From: Actinomadura rifamycini DSM 43936
GTDB lineage: Bacteria; Actinomycetota; Actinomycetes; Streptosporangiales; Streptosporangiaceae
DNA: 64,000 nucleotides
NCBI RefSeq assembly: GCF_000425065.1
Contig: NZ_KE384300.1
Span: 658,559-722,558 of the forward strand
Reading direction: 5' to 3'
In this document: piece after piece, positions 7,566 through 15,693 of the stretch
Layout: each line of letters opens with the position of its first letter
Numbering within the stretch: position 1 is the first letter of the stretch
The notes under the pieces: generated by a model
What the model was told of the DNA's origin: nothing
The model's database searches: none
The model's input: only the letters and a program-made list of their open reading frames with translations
Program-made: the position numbers and the translations under genes

Positions 7566-8441
7566 TCAGGAGGCCAGGACGGCCTGCAGGAAGTCCCGCG
7601 TGCGCTGCTCGGTGGGCTCGCCGAAGATCTGGTCCGGCGGGCCCTCCTCGACGATCTGGCCCTGGTCGAACATCAGGACCCGGTTCGAGATGTCCCTGGC
7701 GAAGTGCATCTCGTGCGTGACGCACAGCATCGTCAGGTCGCTCTCCCGGGCGATGTCCCGCAGCAGGTCCTGGACGCCGACGACCAGTTCGGGGTCGAGC
7801 GCCGACGTGACCTCGTCCAGCAGCAGCACCTTGGGCTGCATGGCGAGGGCGCGCGCGATGGCGACCCGCTGCTGCTGGCCGCCCGACAGCCTGCTCGGGT
7901 GGGCGTTCTCCTTGTCGGCCAGCCCGACCATGTCCAGCAGGCCGCGGGCCCGCTCGACGGCCTCGTCCTTGGACACCCCCAGCACGCGCACGGGCCCCTC
8001 GGTGAGGTTGCGCAGCACGTTCATGTTGGGGAACAGGTTGAACTGCTGGAACACCATGCCGACCTGCTTGCGCATCTCGTGCAGGTGCTTCTCGTTGGCC
8101 GGGACGAGCTTGCCGCCCTTGTCCATGTGCCAGAGGGTGTTGTCCCCGATCCAGATGACGCCCTCGTCGAGCTTCTCGAGCGTCATCAGCAGCCGCAGGA
8201 TCGTGGTCTTGCCCGACCCGGACGGCCCGATGAGCGTCACGCGCTCGCCGGGCCGCACGGTGAAGTCGAGCTCGCGGAGCACGACATTGCCGCCGAACCG
8301 CTTGACCACCTTCTCGAAGCGGATGCCGGGCGCGTCGGAGCCCTTGCCGACGGCCGTGCCGAGGGCCTCGCCCTCCTGCTTCGAGACGCCCGCGGTCTCG
8401 TCGGGATTCGGGGCTTCCGGTGTGGTGTCAGTTGGTGGCAT
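7566..8441 (-). CDS. ehuA: ectoine/hydroxyectoine ABC transporter ATPase
   Basis: A 291-residue polar-amino-acid-type (GlnQ/HisP-like) ABC ATPase that powers uptake. Walker A GPSGSGKTT lies near residue 73, the Q-loop MVFQQFNLFP near 130, the signature LSGGQQQRVAIARAL near 185, Walker B VLLLDEVTSALD near 205, and the H-loop VTHEMHF near 240. A roughly 40-residue flexible N-terminal tail precedes the domain. The start overlaps the end of ehuD by 14 bases. Assignment to ectoine, rather than another solute, rests on the four-gene ehuBCDA order directly downstream of ectABCD. Confidence 0.9.
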   Translation of the reverse strand: MPPTDTTPEAPNPDETAGVSKQEGEALGTAVGKGSDAPGIRFEKVVKRFGGNVVLRELDFTVRPGERVTLIGPSGSGKTTILRLLMTLEKLDEGVIWIGDNTLWHMDKGGKLVPANEKHLHEMRKQVGMVFQQFNLFPNMNVLRNLTEGPVRVLGVSKDEAVERARGLLDMVGLADKENAHPSRLSGGQQQRVAIARALAMQPKVLLLDEVTSALDPELVVGVQDLLRDIARESDLTMLCVTHEMHFARDISNRVLMFDQGQIVEEGPPDQIFGEPTEQRTRDFLQAVLAS

Positions 8442-9081
8442 AGCGCGTCTCCAGGCGGCGGACGATGATCGAGGAGATCACGCTGACCAGGACGAAGATC
8501 AGTCCGGCGACGGTCAGCGGCTCCAGGTACTTCAGGGTCTTGGCCCCCTCGTCGAACGCGACGAAGAGCACCTCGTGGACGCTGATCGCCAGCAGCATCG
8601 GAGTGTCCTTGAACGTCGCGATCAGGTAGTTCCCGAGGGTCGGGATGACCCGCCGCACCGCCTGCGGCAGGATCACGTCCAGCCAGACCCGCGACCTCGG
8701 CAGGTTGAGCGCCGTGCAGGCTTCCCACTGGCCCTTCGGGATGTCGGCGATGCCCGCCCGGTACACCTCCGCCGTGTAGGTGGAGTAGTGCACGCCCAGC
8801 GTGATGATGCCGGCGGTGAGCGACTCGAGCGTCAGGCCCCAGTCCGGGAAGACGAAGTAGACGAAGAACAGCTGCGGGATCAGCGGCGTGGACCGGATGA
8901 ACTCGGTGATCCAGCGGACCGTCTGCCGGACGACCACGTTCGGCGCCCGCCGCAGCAGCGTCCACACCAGCCCCAGGACGAGGGCGATCGCGTAGGCGAT
9001 CAGCGTCGCCAGGACCGTGACGCGCAGTCCTTCGAGCAGCGCCGGGAAGACGTCCACGGCGTACCCGGTGTCCCACTGCAT
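8428..9081 (-). CDS. ehuD: ectoine/hydroxyectoine ABC transporter permease
   Basis: A 217-residue inner-membrane permease of the HisM/GlnP type, with about five transmembrane segments. The EAA loop that contacts the ATPase reads EACTALNLPRSRVWLDVILP near residue 125. WITEFIRSTPLIPQLFF is the conserved amphipathic segment before it. The gene starts within the ehuC stop (ATGA-type overlap) and overlaps ehuA, so all three are translationally coupled. The substrate call is from gene context. Confidence 0.88.
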   Translation of the reverse strand: MQWDTGYAVDVFPALLEGLRVTVLATLIAYAIALVLGLVWTLLRRAPNVVVRQTVRWITEFIRSTPLIPQLFFVYFVFPDWGLTLESLTAGIITLGVHYSTYTAEVYRAGIADIPKGQWEACTALNLPRSRVWLDVILPQAVRRVIPTLGNYLIATFKDTPMLLAISVHEVLFVAFDEGAKTLKYLEPLTVAGLIFVLVSVISSIIVRRLETRYATN

Positions 9082-9794
9082 CAGCCGGTCACCCCCGCCC
9101 CGGGGGCGCCCGCCGCGACGGACTTGAGCGACGGCTCGTGGCCGCCGCGGCGGCCGAGCATCCGGTCGACGCGGCGTTCGGCGAAGCGGACGAACAGCTG
9201 CAGGACCTGCGCGATCACGAAGTAGAACACGAGGACGACGGAGAAGACCATGATCGTGTCACCCAGGCTGCTCTGCAGGTTCTTCGACACCCGCGTCAGG
9301 TCGACCAGGCCGATCAGGGAGACGATGGCGGTCGCCTTCATCAGCTCGATGAGCAGGTTGCCGAACGGCGGCAGCATGAGCGCGACGCCCTGCGGCAGCA
9401 GGATGCGCACCATCCGCTGGAACGGCGTGAAGTTCAGCGCGATCGCGGCCTCGTACTGGGCCTTGGGCACCGCGTTGATCGCGCCGCGCACCACTTCCGC
9501 GCCGTACGCGCCGACGTTCAGGCCGAGGGCGAGCACCGCCGCGAGCATCGGGGTGAACCGGAAGCCGACGAGGGGCAGCGCGTAGAAGAACCAGTACAGC
9601 AGCACCAGCGCCGGCGTCCCGCGGAAGAACTCCACGTAGACGCGGTTGAGCACGCGCACCCATGTGTGGCGCGAGGTGCCCGCCAGGCCGAAGGCCAGGG
9701 CGAGCACCAGCGCCAGCAGGGCGCCCAGCACGGTGAGCTGGACGGTGGTCACGGCGCCCTCGAGCCACTGGTCGTTGCTGAGGACCTCGGACAC
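9081..9794 (-). CDS. ehuC: ectoine/hydroxyectoine ABC transporter permease
   Basis: A 237-residue second permease of the importer. It has the same family marks as EhuD: VYVEFFRGTPALVLLYWFFY near residue 55 and the EAA loop QYEAAIALNFTPFQRMVRIL near 125. An arginine-rich cytoplasmic tail (RFAERRVDRMLGRRGG) follows the last membrane helix. It starts with GTG three bases after the ehuB stop. The two permeases together form the heterodimeric channel. Confidence 0.88.
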   Translation of the reverse strand: MSEVLSNDQWLEGAVTTVQLTVLGALLALVLALAFGLAGTSRHTWVRVLNRVYVEFFRGTPALVLLYWFFYALPLVGFRFTPMLAAVLALGLNVGAYGAEVVRGAINAVPKAQYEAAIALNFTPFQRMVRILLPQGVALMLPPFGNLLIELMKATAIVSLIGLVDLTRVSKNLQSSLGDTIMVFSVVLVFYFVIAQVLQLFVRFAERRVDRMLGRRGGHEPSLKSVAAGAPGAGVTG

Positions 9795-9797
9795 GGA

Positions 9798-10685
9798 TCA
9801 GCCCTTGCAGAACTTGGCCGCGGTGTCGTCCGCGCCGGGCATCTCCGCCTCGGTGAAGCCGAACGGCTGGAGGATCGGCAGCAGCTCGTTGCCGTCCTTC
9901 AGCTTCTTCAGCTCCGCGTTGAAGGCGTTCAGCAGCTCGCTGTCGGCCTTGCGGAACGCGAACGCGCCCGCGCCGAACTGCTCCTTGCCGTCGACGACGG
10001 GCGTGAACGCGTCGGTGACCTCGAAGCCCTCGCCCTCGTGCTTGGACAGCAGGTCGGCCAGCGAGATGCGGGTCAGCCAGATCGCGTCGATCCGGCCGGA
10101 CTTCAGCCCCGAGAAGGCGCTCGCCTGGTCGGGGAAGGTCTGGACGTCCTTGACGCCGAGGCTCTCGGCGTAGCCCTGCTCGACGGCGCCGGTCAGGACG
10201 CCGACCTTCGCGCCCTCGGCGGCGAGGGTCTTGCCGTCCGTCAGGCCCTTCGGGTTGCCCTCCTTGACCATGAGGGCGCTCTTCGCGACGTACTCGGGGT
10301 CGGAGAACGCCACCGACTGGCAGCGCTCGGGGGTGATGAACATGCCGGCGGCGATGACGTCGAAGCGCTTGGCGTTCAGACCGCCGATCAGGCCGCCGAA
10401 GTCGACCTGGACTCCCTCCATCTCGTCGATGCCGAGGTTCTTGAAGATGACGCGGGCGAGCTCGGGTGCCTCACCGGTCAGCTTGCCGGAGCTGTCGGTG
10501 AAGCCGTACGGCGCCTCGTTGGCGAAGCCGACCTTGATCTTGCCGGCGTCCTTCGCCTTCTGGAGGGTGCCGCCGCCGCTCGCCTCGGTCTCCGGGTCCG
10601 TCGTGGAGCAACCCGCCGCGGCGAGCGGCACCGCGGCGGACAGCAGAACGGCGGAGCGGAGGAAATGGCGTCGGGAGGAAGTCAT
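9798..10685 (-). CDS. ehuB: ectoine/hydroxyectoine-binding lipoprotein
   Basis: A 295-residue solute-binding protein of family 3. The N-terminus has a twin-arginine stretch (SSRRHFLRS), a hydrophobic core and the lipobox LAAAGC, so it is exported, apparently by Tat, and lipid-anchored at Cys25. The mature part begins GGGTLQKAKDAGKIKVGFAN and EAPYGFTDSSGKLTGEAPEL, typical of EhuB. The ATG follows a GGAG site. A 15-bp hairpin lies only 32 bases ahead, between this gene and ectD. Binding specificity is inferred from linkage to ectABCD. Confidence 0.9.
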   Translation of the reverse strand: MTSSRRHFLRSAVLLSAAVPLAAAGCSTTDPETEASGGGTLQKAKDAGKIKVGFANEAPYGFTDSSGKLTGEAPELARVIFKNLGIDEMEGVQVDFGGLIGGLNAKRFDVIAAGMFITPERCQSVAFSDPEYVAKSALMVKEGNPKGLTDGKTLAAEGAKVGVLTGAVEQGYAESLGVKDVQTFPDQASAFSGLKSGRIDAIWLTRISLADLLSKHEGEGFEVTDAFTPVVDGKEQFGAGAFAFRKADSELLNAFNAELKKLKDGNELLPILQPFGFTEAEMPGADDTAAKFCKG

Positions 10686-10716
10686 CGTTGAACTCCTGCT
10701 TCGGGGGGTGGTGTGC

Positions 10717-10755
10717 GTTGCGCCCGCGGAGACGATATGCCTCCGCGGGCGCAAC
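10717..10755 (-). terminator. hairpin separating ect and ehu operons
   Basis: A perfect 15-bp stem (GTTGCGCCCGCGGAG and complement) with a 9-base loop in the 108-bp gap between ectD and ehuB. On the minus strand it would end or attenuate ect transcripts. An AT-rich pocket at 10756-10793 is the only place nearby for a separate promoter, and it lies upstream of the hairpin. Confidence 0.6.
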
Positions 10756-10793
10756 CACCTTGGTCGGGTTATGAAATTGTTACGTCCATCGGG

Positions 10794-11702
10794 TCAGTCG
10801 CGCACGGGGGTGAAGTCGCGGGCGCCGATGAACGTGGGGCGGGGTGAGGGCGCCGAGAAGGGCTCGACGCACGTGTTCTCCACGCTGTTGAACACGATGA
10901 ACACGTTGGAGCGCGGGAACGGGGTGATGTTCCCGTTGGAGCCGTGCATGCAGTTGCAGTCGAACATCGTCGCCGAGCCGGCGGGCCCGGTGAACAGCTC
11001 GATGCCGTGCTTGTCGGCGAGGATGGAGAGGCTGTTCGGGTCGGGGGTGCCGATTTCCTGACTGCGCAGTGACTCCTTGTAGTGGTCGGCGGGAGTTTCC
11101 CCGACGGCCGCCACGAAGGTCTTGTGCGATCCCGGCATAATCATCAAGGCGCCATTGTGCACGAAGTTCTCGGTCAGCGCGATGGAGATGCTCACCGCGC
11201 GCATCCGAGGCATGCCGTCCTCCGCGTGCCAGGTCTCGAAGTCCGAGTGCCAGTAGAAGTCCTTGCCGGTGAAACCTGGCTTGTAATTGACCCGGCTCTG
11301 GTGGACGTAAACGTCCGAGCCGAGAATTTGCCGGGCCCGGCCAACCACCCGGGGGTCCTTGACCAGCGAGTCGAAGACCTCGCTGATCTTGTGGACCTCG
11401 AAGATGGACCGGACCTCGTTCGACCCGCGCTCGGTGACCGTGCGCTCGTCGGCCAGGATCTCCGGGTCGGCGGACAGCCGGCGCAGCTCGGCGCGGTAGT
11501 CCTCGACCTCCTCCGGCGCGAGCAGCTGGTCGACGTTCAGGAACCCGTTCGTCTCGAAGGAGTCGAGCGTCGCCTCGTCGATGGGACCGTCGCTCGGACC
11601 GCCGTAGACGACCGGGTCCTGGCGGTACAGGAGCGCCGCCTCCGCCCCCTTGCGAGTCGGGTAGGCGTCGTCGATCGTCGGGTGGCTCTCGATGATGCTC
11701 AT
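10794..11702 (-). CDS. ectD: ectoine 5-hydroxylase
   Basis: A 302-residue Fe(II)/2-oxoglutarate dioxygenase that turns ectoine into 5-hydroxyectoine in the cytoplasm. The iron ligands are visible: H and D in FYWHSDFETWH near residue 148 and the distal H in CNCMHGSNGNITPFPRSN near 250, whose Arg binds 2-oxoglutarate. The family block ALMIMPGSHKTFV is present. Length matches known EctD. The ATG overlaps the ectC stop by four bases, giving tight coupling. Its presence indicates that the strain makes hydroxyectoine, the more heat- and desiccation-protective form. Confidence 0.96.
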   Translation of the reverse strand: MSIIESHPTIDDAYPTRKGAEAALLYRQDPVVYGGPSDGPIDEATLDSFETNGFLNVDQLLAPEEVEDYRAELRRLSADPEILADERTVTERGSNEVRSIFEVHKISEVFDSLVKDPRVVGRARQILGSDVYVHQSRVNYKPGFTGKDFYWHSDFETWHAEDGMPRMRAVSISIALTENFVHNGALMIMPGSHKTFVAAVGETPADHYKESLRSQEIGTPDPNSLSILADKHGIELFTGPAGSATMFDCNCMHGSNGNITPFPRSNVFIVFNSVENTCVEPFSAPSPRPTFIGARDFTPVRD

Positions 11703-12094
11703 GCGTCCTCCTCTGTGAGCAGCGGATAGACCCCGTTCTCGTCGTGGACCTCCCGGCCGGTCACGGGCGGGTTGAACACGCAGACCGTCTTGACGTCCGT
11801 GTGCGCCCGCAGGGTGTGGTGCTCGTGCCCGTCCAGCAGGTACATGACGCCGGGCTCGATACGGTGCTTCTCACCGTTCTCGTGGTTGATCAGCTCCCCT
11901 TCGCCCTCGATGCAGTAGACGGCCTCGATGTGGTTCGCGTACCACATCTTCGTCTCGGTCCCGGCGTACAGGACGGTCTCGTGCATCGAGAACCCCACGC
12001 CCTCCTTGGCCAGCACGAAGCGGCGGCTGTGCCAGGTGGGCGCCTGAACATCGCGCTCGGTGCCGATGATCTCCTTCAGGGAACGAACGATCAT
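11699..12094 (-). CDS. ectC: L-ectoine synthase
   Basis: A 131-residue cupin that cyclises N-gamma-acetyl-diaminobutyrate to ectoine. The start MIVRSLKEIIGTERDVQAPT is diagnostic. The cupin metal site can be followed in YANHIEAVYCIEGEGELI and YLLDGHEHHTLRA. The ribosome site is a clear GAGGAG ahead of the ATG. It lies third in the operon, behind a 95-base gap that contains a hairpin, and overlaps ectD by four bases. Confidence 0.97.
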   Translation of the reverse strand: MIVRSLKEIIGTERDVQAPTWHSRRFVLAKEGVGFSMHETVLYAGTETKMWYANHIEAVYCIEGEGELINHENGEKHRIEPGVMYLLDGHEHHTLRAHTDVKTVCVFNPPVTGREVHDENGVYPLLTEEDA

Positions 12095-12142
12095 TGATCT
12101 CCTCTTTCGATCGGCGGGGGGCGGCCGGTGACGGCCCCTCTG

Positions 12143-12165
12143 CGGGCCCGCGCTGGACGGGCCCG
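12143..12165 (-). promoter_or_regulatory. intercistronic hairpin between ectB and ectC
   Basis: CGGGCCCG-(7 bases)-CGGGCCCG forms a perfect 8-bp stem in the only sizeable gap inside the ect operon. No T-run follows. It could act as a processing or stability element, or just a weak attenuator. Confidence 0.4.
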
Positions 12166-12189
12166 GCGGACCCCTTGCGGGACGGTCGG

Positions 12190-13452
12190 TCAGACCGCCA
12201 CGGTCGAGCGGACGGCCTCGACGGAGTCGGCGATGATCTCCAGGCCGCGGCTCAGCTCGGCCTCGGTCACGGTGAGCGGCGGCAGCAGCTTGACGACCTC
12301 GCCCTCCGGACCGGACGTCTCCATCAGCAGCCCGCGCTTGAACGCCTCGCCGCAGACCTGCGGGGCCGTCTCGGGGTCCTTCATGACCAGGCCCCAGGCC
12401 AGGCCGCGGCCGCGCACCCCGTCGACGGCGCCGGCGTGCGACAGCGCGATCTCCTCCAGGGCGGTCTGGACCTGCTGGCCCTTGGCGAGGGTCTGCTTCT
12501 CCATGCCCTGGCCGGTCCAGTAGTCCTCCAGGGCGCCGACGGCGGTGACGAACGCGGGGTTGAAGCCGCGGAACGTCCCGTTGTGCTCGCCGGGCTCCCA
12601 GACGTCCAGCTCGCGCCGCATCAGCGTCACCGCGAACGGCAGCCCGTAGCCGCTGAGCGACTTGGACAGGCAGACGATGTCCGGGGTGATCCCGGCCTCC
12701 TCGAAGGAGAAGAACGGGCCGGTGCGGCCGCAGCCCATCTGCACGTCGTCGACGATCAGGAGGATCTCGTGCCGGCGGCACAGGTCCTGCAGGCCGCGCA
12801 GCCACTCGGCGGTGGCGACGTTGATGCCGCCCTCGCCCTGCACCGTCTCGACGATGACCGCGGCGGGCTTGTCGAGGCCGCTGCCGCTGTCGTCCAGCAT
12901 CGTGTCGAACAGCAGGAAGTCGGGCGTGCGGCCGTCGAGGTAGTTGTCGTAGGGCATCGCGACGCCGTGGCCGAGCGGCACGCCGGCGCCGGTGCGCTTC
13001 ATCGAGTTGCCGGTGACCGCCAGCGCGCCCAGCGTCATGCCGTGGAAGGCGTTGGTGAAGCTGACGACCGTCTCGCGGCCGGTGTACTTGCGGGCGAGCT
13101 TGAGGGCGGCCTCGACCGAGTTGTTGCCCGCCGGGCCGGGGAACTGGACCTTGTAGTCCAGGCCCCGCGGGGACAGCACGTACTCGTTGAAGCGTTCCAG
13201 GAACTCCCGCTTGGCCGAGGTGTACATGTCCAGGCTGTGGACGATCGCGTCGCTCGCCAGGTAGTCGATCAGGCGGCGTTTCAGCTGCGGGTTGTTGTGC
13301 CCGTAGTTGAGGGTCCCGGCGCCGGCGAAGAAATCGAGGTAGGTGCGGCCGTTCTCGTCCGTCATGTGGCTGCCCTGGGCGCTGGTGAACACCGTGGGCC
13401 AGCTCCTGCAGTAGCCGCGGACTTCCGATTCCATGCGGGCGAAAGTGTCCAT
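12190..13452 (-). CDS. ectB: diaminobutyrate--2-oxoglutarate aminotransferase
   Basis: A 420-residue class III PLP aminotransferase making L-2,4-diaminobutyrate from aspartate semialdehyde, the entry step to ectoine. The opening FARMESEVRGYCRSWP is typical of EctB. The cofactor region shows VQGEGGINVA, DDVQMGCGRTGPFFSFEEAG near residue 240 and the PLP-binding lysine in LSKSLSGYGLP near 270. Full family length. The gene lies 54 bases after ectA. Confidence 0.96.
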   Translation of the reverse strand: MDTFARMESEVRGYCRSWPTVFTSAQGSHMTDENGRTYLDFFAGAGTLNYGHNNPQLKRRLIDYLASDAIVHSLDMYTSAKREFLERFNEYVLSPRGLDYKVQFPGPAGNNSVEAALKLARKYTGRETVVSFTNAFHGMTLGALAVTGNSMKRTGAGVPLGHGVAMPYDNYLDGRTPDFLLFDTMLDDSGSGLDKPAAVIVETVQGEGGINVATAEWLRGLQDLCRRHEILLIVDDVQMGCGRTGPFFSFEEAGITPDIVCLSKSLSGYGLPFAVTLMRRELDVWEPGEHNGTFRGFNPAFVTAVGALEDYWTGQGMEKQTLAKGQQVQTALEEIALSHAGAVDGVRGRGLAWGLVMKDPETAPQVCGEAFKRGLLMETSGPEGEVVKLLPPLTVTEAELSRGLEIIADSVEAVRSTVAV

Positions 13453-13506
13453 GATCTGCCTCCGGCAGGTTGGGATGGAGTGAGCAGCGGGATGTCGAAG
13501 CGTGCG

Positions 13507-14055
13507 TCAGTCGGCTGCGGTGAACGGGCCGATCCGGAAGAGCACCTCGGGCTCGTGTCCCCCGTCGGGGAAGTGCTCCGCGCCGAACAGCGGGGTGCGG
13601 ACGAGTTCGCATCCCCGGGCCCGCGCGAACGACTCGAACATCGCGGTCGACGCGGCGTTGTCCGGGGTGACGGTGGCCTCCATGTACCGGTGGCCGCGGT
13701 CGGCGAGGCGGTCGGCGAGGTCGTCGAGCATGCGGCGGGCCAGGCCCTGCCCGCGGTGGTCGCGGTCGACGGCGACCTGCCAGACGAAGAACGTGTCGGC
13801 GCTGGACGGGCGGGTGTACCCGGTGATGAAGCCGCAGGCCGCGCCGCCGTCGCGGGCGACGACGGAGGTGTCGGCGAAGTCGCGGCACCAGAGCGTGTAG
13901 CTGTACGGCGAGTTGACGTCCAGGACCTTGGAGTCCCGGGCGAGCCGCCACATCTCGGGGCCGTCGGTAAGGCTGGGCTCCTGGAGTCGCACGTCCTCGT
14001 TCGTCTCGTTCGCGTCCGGGCGTCGGGTCGGTCTTTCCAGGGATTGCGCTGCCAT
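13507..14055 (-). CDS. ectA: L-2,4-diaminobutyrate N-gamma-acetyltransferase
   Basis: A 182-residue GNAT acetyltransferase for the second ectoine step. The acetyl-CoA loop is seen as VAVDRDHRGQGLARRMLDDL near residue 100. The EctA mark VNSPYSYTLWCRDFADTSVV near 48 and the TPDNAAS block near 137 are present. The N-terminal 20 residues are a loose polar tail, common in EctA. First gene of the ectABCD operon. Its upstream region (14056-14724) is unusually long, AT-richer than its surroundings and rich in inverted repeats. Confidence 0.95.
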   Translation of the reverse strand: MAAQSLERPTRRPDANETNEDVRLQEPSLTDGPEMWRLARDSKVLDVNSPYSYTLWCRDFADTSVVARDGGAACGFITGYTRPSSADTFFVWQVAVDRDHRGQGLARRMLDDLADRLADRGHRYMEATVTPDNAASTAMFESFARARGCELVRTPLFGAEHFPDGGHEPEVLFRIGPFTAAD

Positions 14056-14141
14056 GTCCAGGCAACTTAGCGAATCTCGCCCCGTGATCGCAGAGGAATG
14101 TTATCTGCGAGATGTTTAGCCAGGCCGCGCAGTGGGTATGG

Positions 14142-14219
14142 TGATACGCTTATCAATTTCCGAGGAAATTAAGTCGGTGCGGCGGCACCGCTGAGGCGCC
14201 ATTCCCTGCGATACGCAGG
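14142..14219. promoter_or_regulatory. row of four inverted repeats upstream of ectA
   Basis: Within 78 bases lie TGATA-CGCT-TATCA (14142-14155), AATTTCC-GA-GGAAATT (14155-14170), CGGTGC-GGCG-GCACCG (14175-14190) and CCTGCG-ATA-CGCAGG (14205-14219), all perfect. The first two are AT-rich and look like protein-binding sites; the last two look like RNA hairpins. All lie 87-164 bases before the ectA ATG. Confidence 0.55.
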
Positions 14220-14317
14220 AGGTACTGTCGACTGCGCGCCGGGAAGCGTCGATCGCCTTCCTGAACGGAAGCTTAATGTCCTGTCATCGCTTGCAGAGGC
14301 ATTTTGTGTATCGGTTG

Positions 14318-14333
14318 TGTGAGGTAAGTCACA
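14318..14333. promoter_or_regulatory. Crp/GlxR-type site TGTGAGGTAAGTCACA
   Basis: An exact match to the TGTGA-N6-TCACA pattern of Crp proteins, including the central TA of the corynebacterial GlxR consensus TGTGANNTANNTCACA. It is the only sharp AT-rich motif in its surroundings, 263 bases ahead of ectA; the gene on the other side is transcribed the same way and ends far off. Confidence 0.6.
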
Positions 14334-14724
14334 TAGATTTAACGTCAACGGCACAGGTGCGGTGGGCGTCACGTCGGCCGGGCCCGGGAGGGGCTCTCAT
14401 CACGCCTGGTGGGGCGGGTGGGAGCGGTGGCGCCGGCGCGGGATCTGGGAGGGGCTCCGGCTGTCCCGCAAGCCCCCGAAGGGCTTACCTCGGCGTCAGG
14501 GTGAACGCACCGACAGGTAAGGCGATCGCAGGTTTCGGACGATCCGGACGCCCGTCACGGGGGGTTTCGGACGCTGTCGGGCGATCCTGTTCCGGACCGG
14601 CTGGAACGACGTTCGGTGGTGGACCGTAAACGGAGGGGGCGGCGGCGCGCCCCCGGGCGAGGGGAATCGGAACGGGGAGAAGGGGACGGGCCTCGGCGGT
14701 CCGACGCCCGTCCGGTGGAGCGGC

Positions 14725-15693
14725 TCAGCGGGTGCGGGCGAACCTGTCGGTCGCCTCGATCAGGCGGTGGAGGATTCCCGGCTCACTGTAGGCGTGCCCG
14801 GCGTCGTCCACGATGTGGAAGTCCGCCTCCGGCCACGCGCGGTGCAGGTCCCACGCCGTCGCGGCGGGCGTGCACACGTCGTAGCGGCCCTGCACGATGA
14901 CCGCCGGGATGTGCCGGATCTTGTCGACGTCCCGGATCAGCTGGTCTTCCTCGAAGAACCCTCCGTTGACGAAGTAGTGGTTCTCGATCCGGGCGAAGGC
15001 CACCGCGTAGTCGGGCTCGCCGAAGCCGTCCGCCAGCTTCGCGTCGGGGCGCAGCGTGAGCGTCGACCCCTCCCAGGTCGACCAGGCGCGGGCGGCCGCC
15101 ACGCGCACGTCGCGGTCGGGGGAGTTGAGCCGCTCGTGGAACGCGGAGACGAGGTCCTCGCGCTCGTCCTCCGGGATCGGCTCGATGTACCGCTCCCACA
15201 GATCGGGGAAGATCAGCGACGCGCCCTCCTGGTAGAACCAGTACAGCTCGAACGGCCGCAGCGTGAAGATGCCGCGCAGCACCAGCTCGGTGACGCGGTC
15301 CGCGTGCGTCTGCGCGTACGCCAGCGCCAGCGCGCTGCCCCAGCTCCCGCCGAAGACGAGCCACCGGTCGATCCCCAGGTGCTCGCGGAGCCGCTCCATG
15401 TCGGCGACGAGGTGCCAGGTGGTGTTCGCCTCCAGCGACACCTCCGGGTCCTTGGCGTGCGGCTCGCTCCGGCCGCAGTTGCGCTGGTCGAACAGCACGA
15501 TCCGGTACGCCTCGGGATCGAACTGCCGGCGGTGCGCGGGGCTGCACCCGCCGCCCGGGCCGCCGTGCAGCATGACGGCGGGCTTGCCGTCCGGGTTGCC
15601 GCAGACCTCCCAGTAGACGCGGTTGCCGTCACCCACGTCGAGCAGCCCGGAGTCGTACGGCTCGATCGGCGGGTACAGGGTGCGAAGCTCCAT
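14725..15693 (-). CDS. pip: prolyl aminopeptidase (proline iminopeptidase)
   Basis: A 322-residue alpha/beta-hydrolase of peptidase family S33, which removes N-terminal proline from peptides in the cytoplasm. The oxyanion HGGPGGG lies near residue 43, the nucleophile elbow GGSWGS near 112, the catalytic Asp in GRYDVCTP near 267 and His in DDAGHAYSEPG near 293. LYPPIEPYDSGLLDVGDG is the classic N-terminus. Released proline is itself an osmoprotectant, which is suggestive beside the ectoine island but not proof of a link. The ribosome site is weak. Confidence 0.95.
   Translation of the reverse strand: MELRTLYPPIEPYDSGLLDVGDGNRVYWEVCGNPDGKPAVMLHGGPGGGCSPAHRRQFDPEAYRIVLFDQRNCGRSEPHAKDPEVSLEANTTWHLVADMERLREHLGIDRWLVFGGSWGSALALAYAQTHADRVTELVLRGIFTLRPFELYWFYQEGASLIFPDLWERYIEPIPEDEREDLVSAFHERLNSPDRDVRVAAARAWSTWEGSTLTLRPDAKLADGFGEPDYAVAFARIENHYFVNGGFFEEDQLIRDVDKIRHIPAVIVQGRYDVCTPAATAWDLHRAWPEADFHIVDDAGHAYSEPGILHRLIEATDRFARTR

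Larger units (their letters stand above)
14056..14724. other. 669-bp intergenic region with ect regulatory signals
   Basis: No convincing gene. The left half holds the ect regulatory elements listed separately. The right half is GC-rich. It has a hairpin AAGCCC/GGGCTT at about 14472-14488, which with a UUCG-type loop on the minus strand could end the proline iminopeptidase transcript, and two copies of GGTTTCGGACG, about 35 bases apart, at about 14531 and 14566. Confidence 0.6.

Noticed and set aside
14276..14629. Plus-strand frame of 117 codons in the ect upstream region
   Set aside because: Gly/Ser/Arg-rich translation typical of chance GC-rich frames, no ribosome site, and it covers the Crp site.
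14400..14640. Riboswitch-like GC-rich segment (AGGGTGAACGCACCGACAGGTAAGG region)
   Set aside because: Compared by eye with the c-di-AMP (ydaO), glycine and TPP consensus; the conserved blocks do not line up, and no gene follows in the right orientation.
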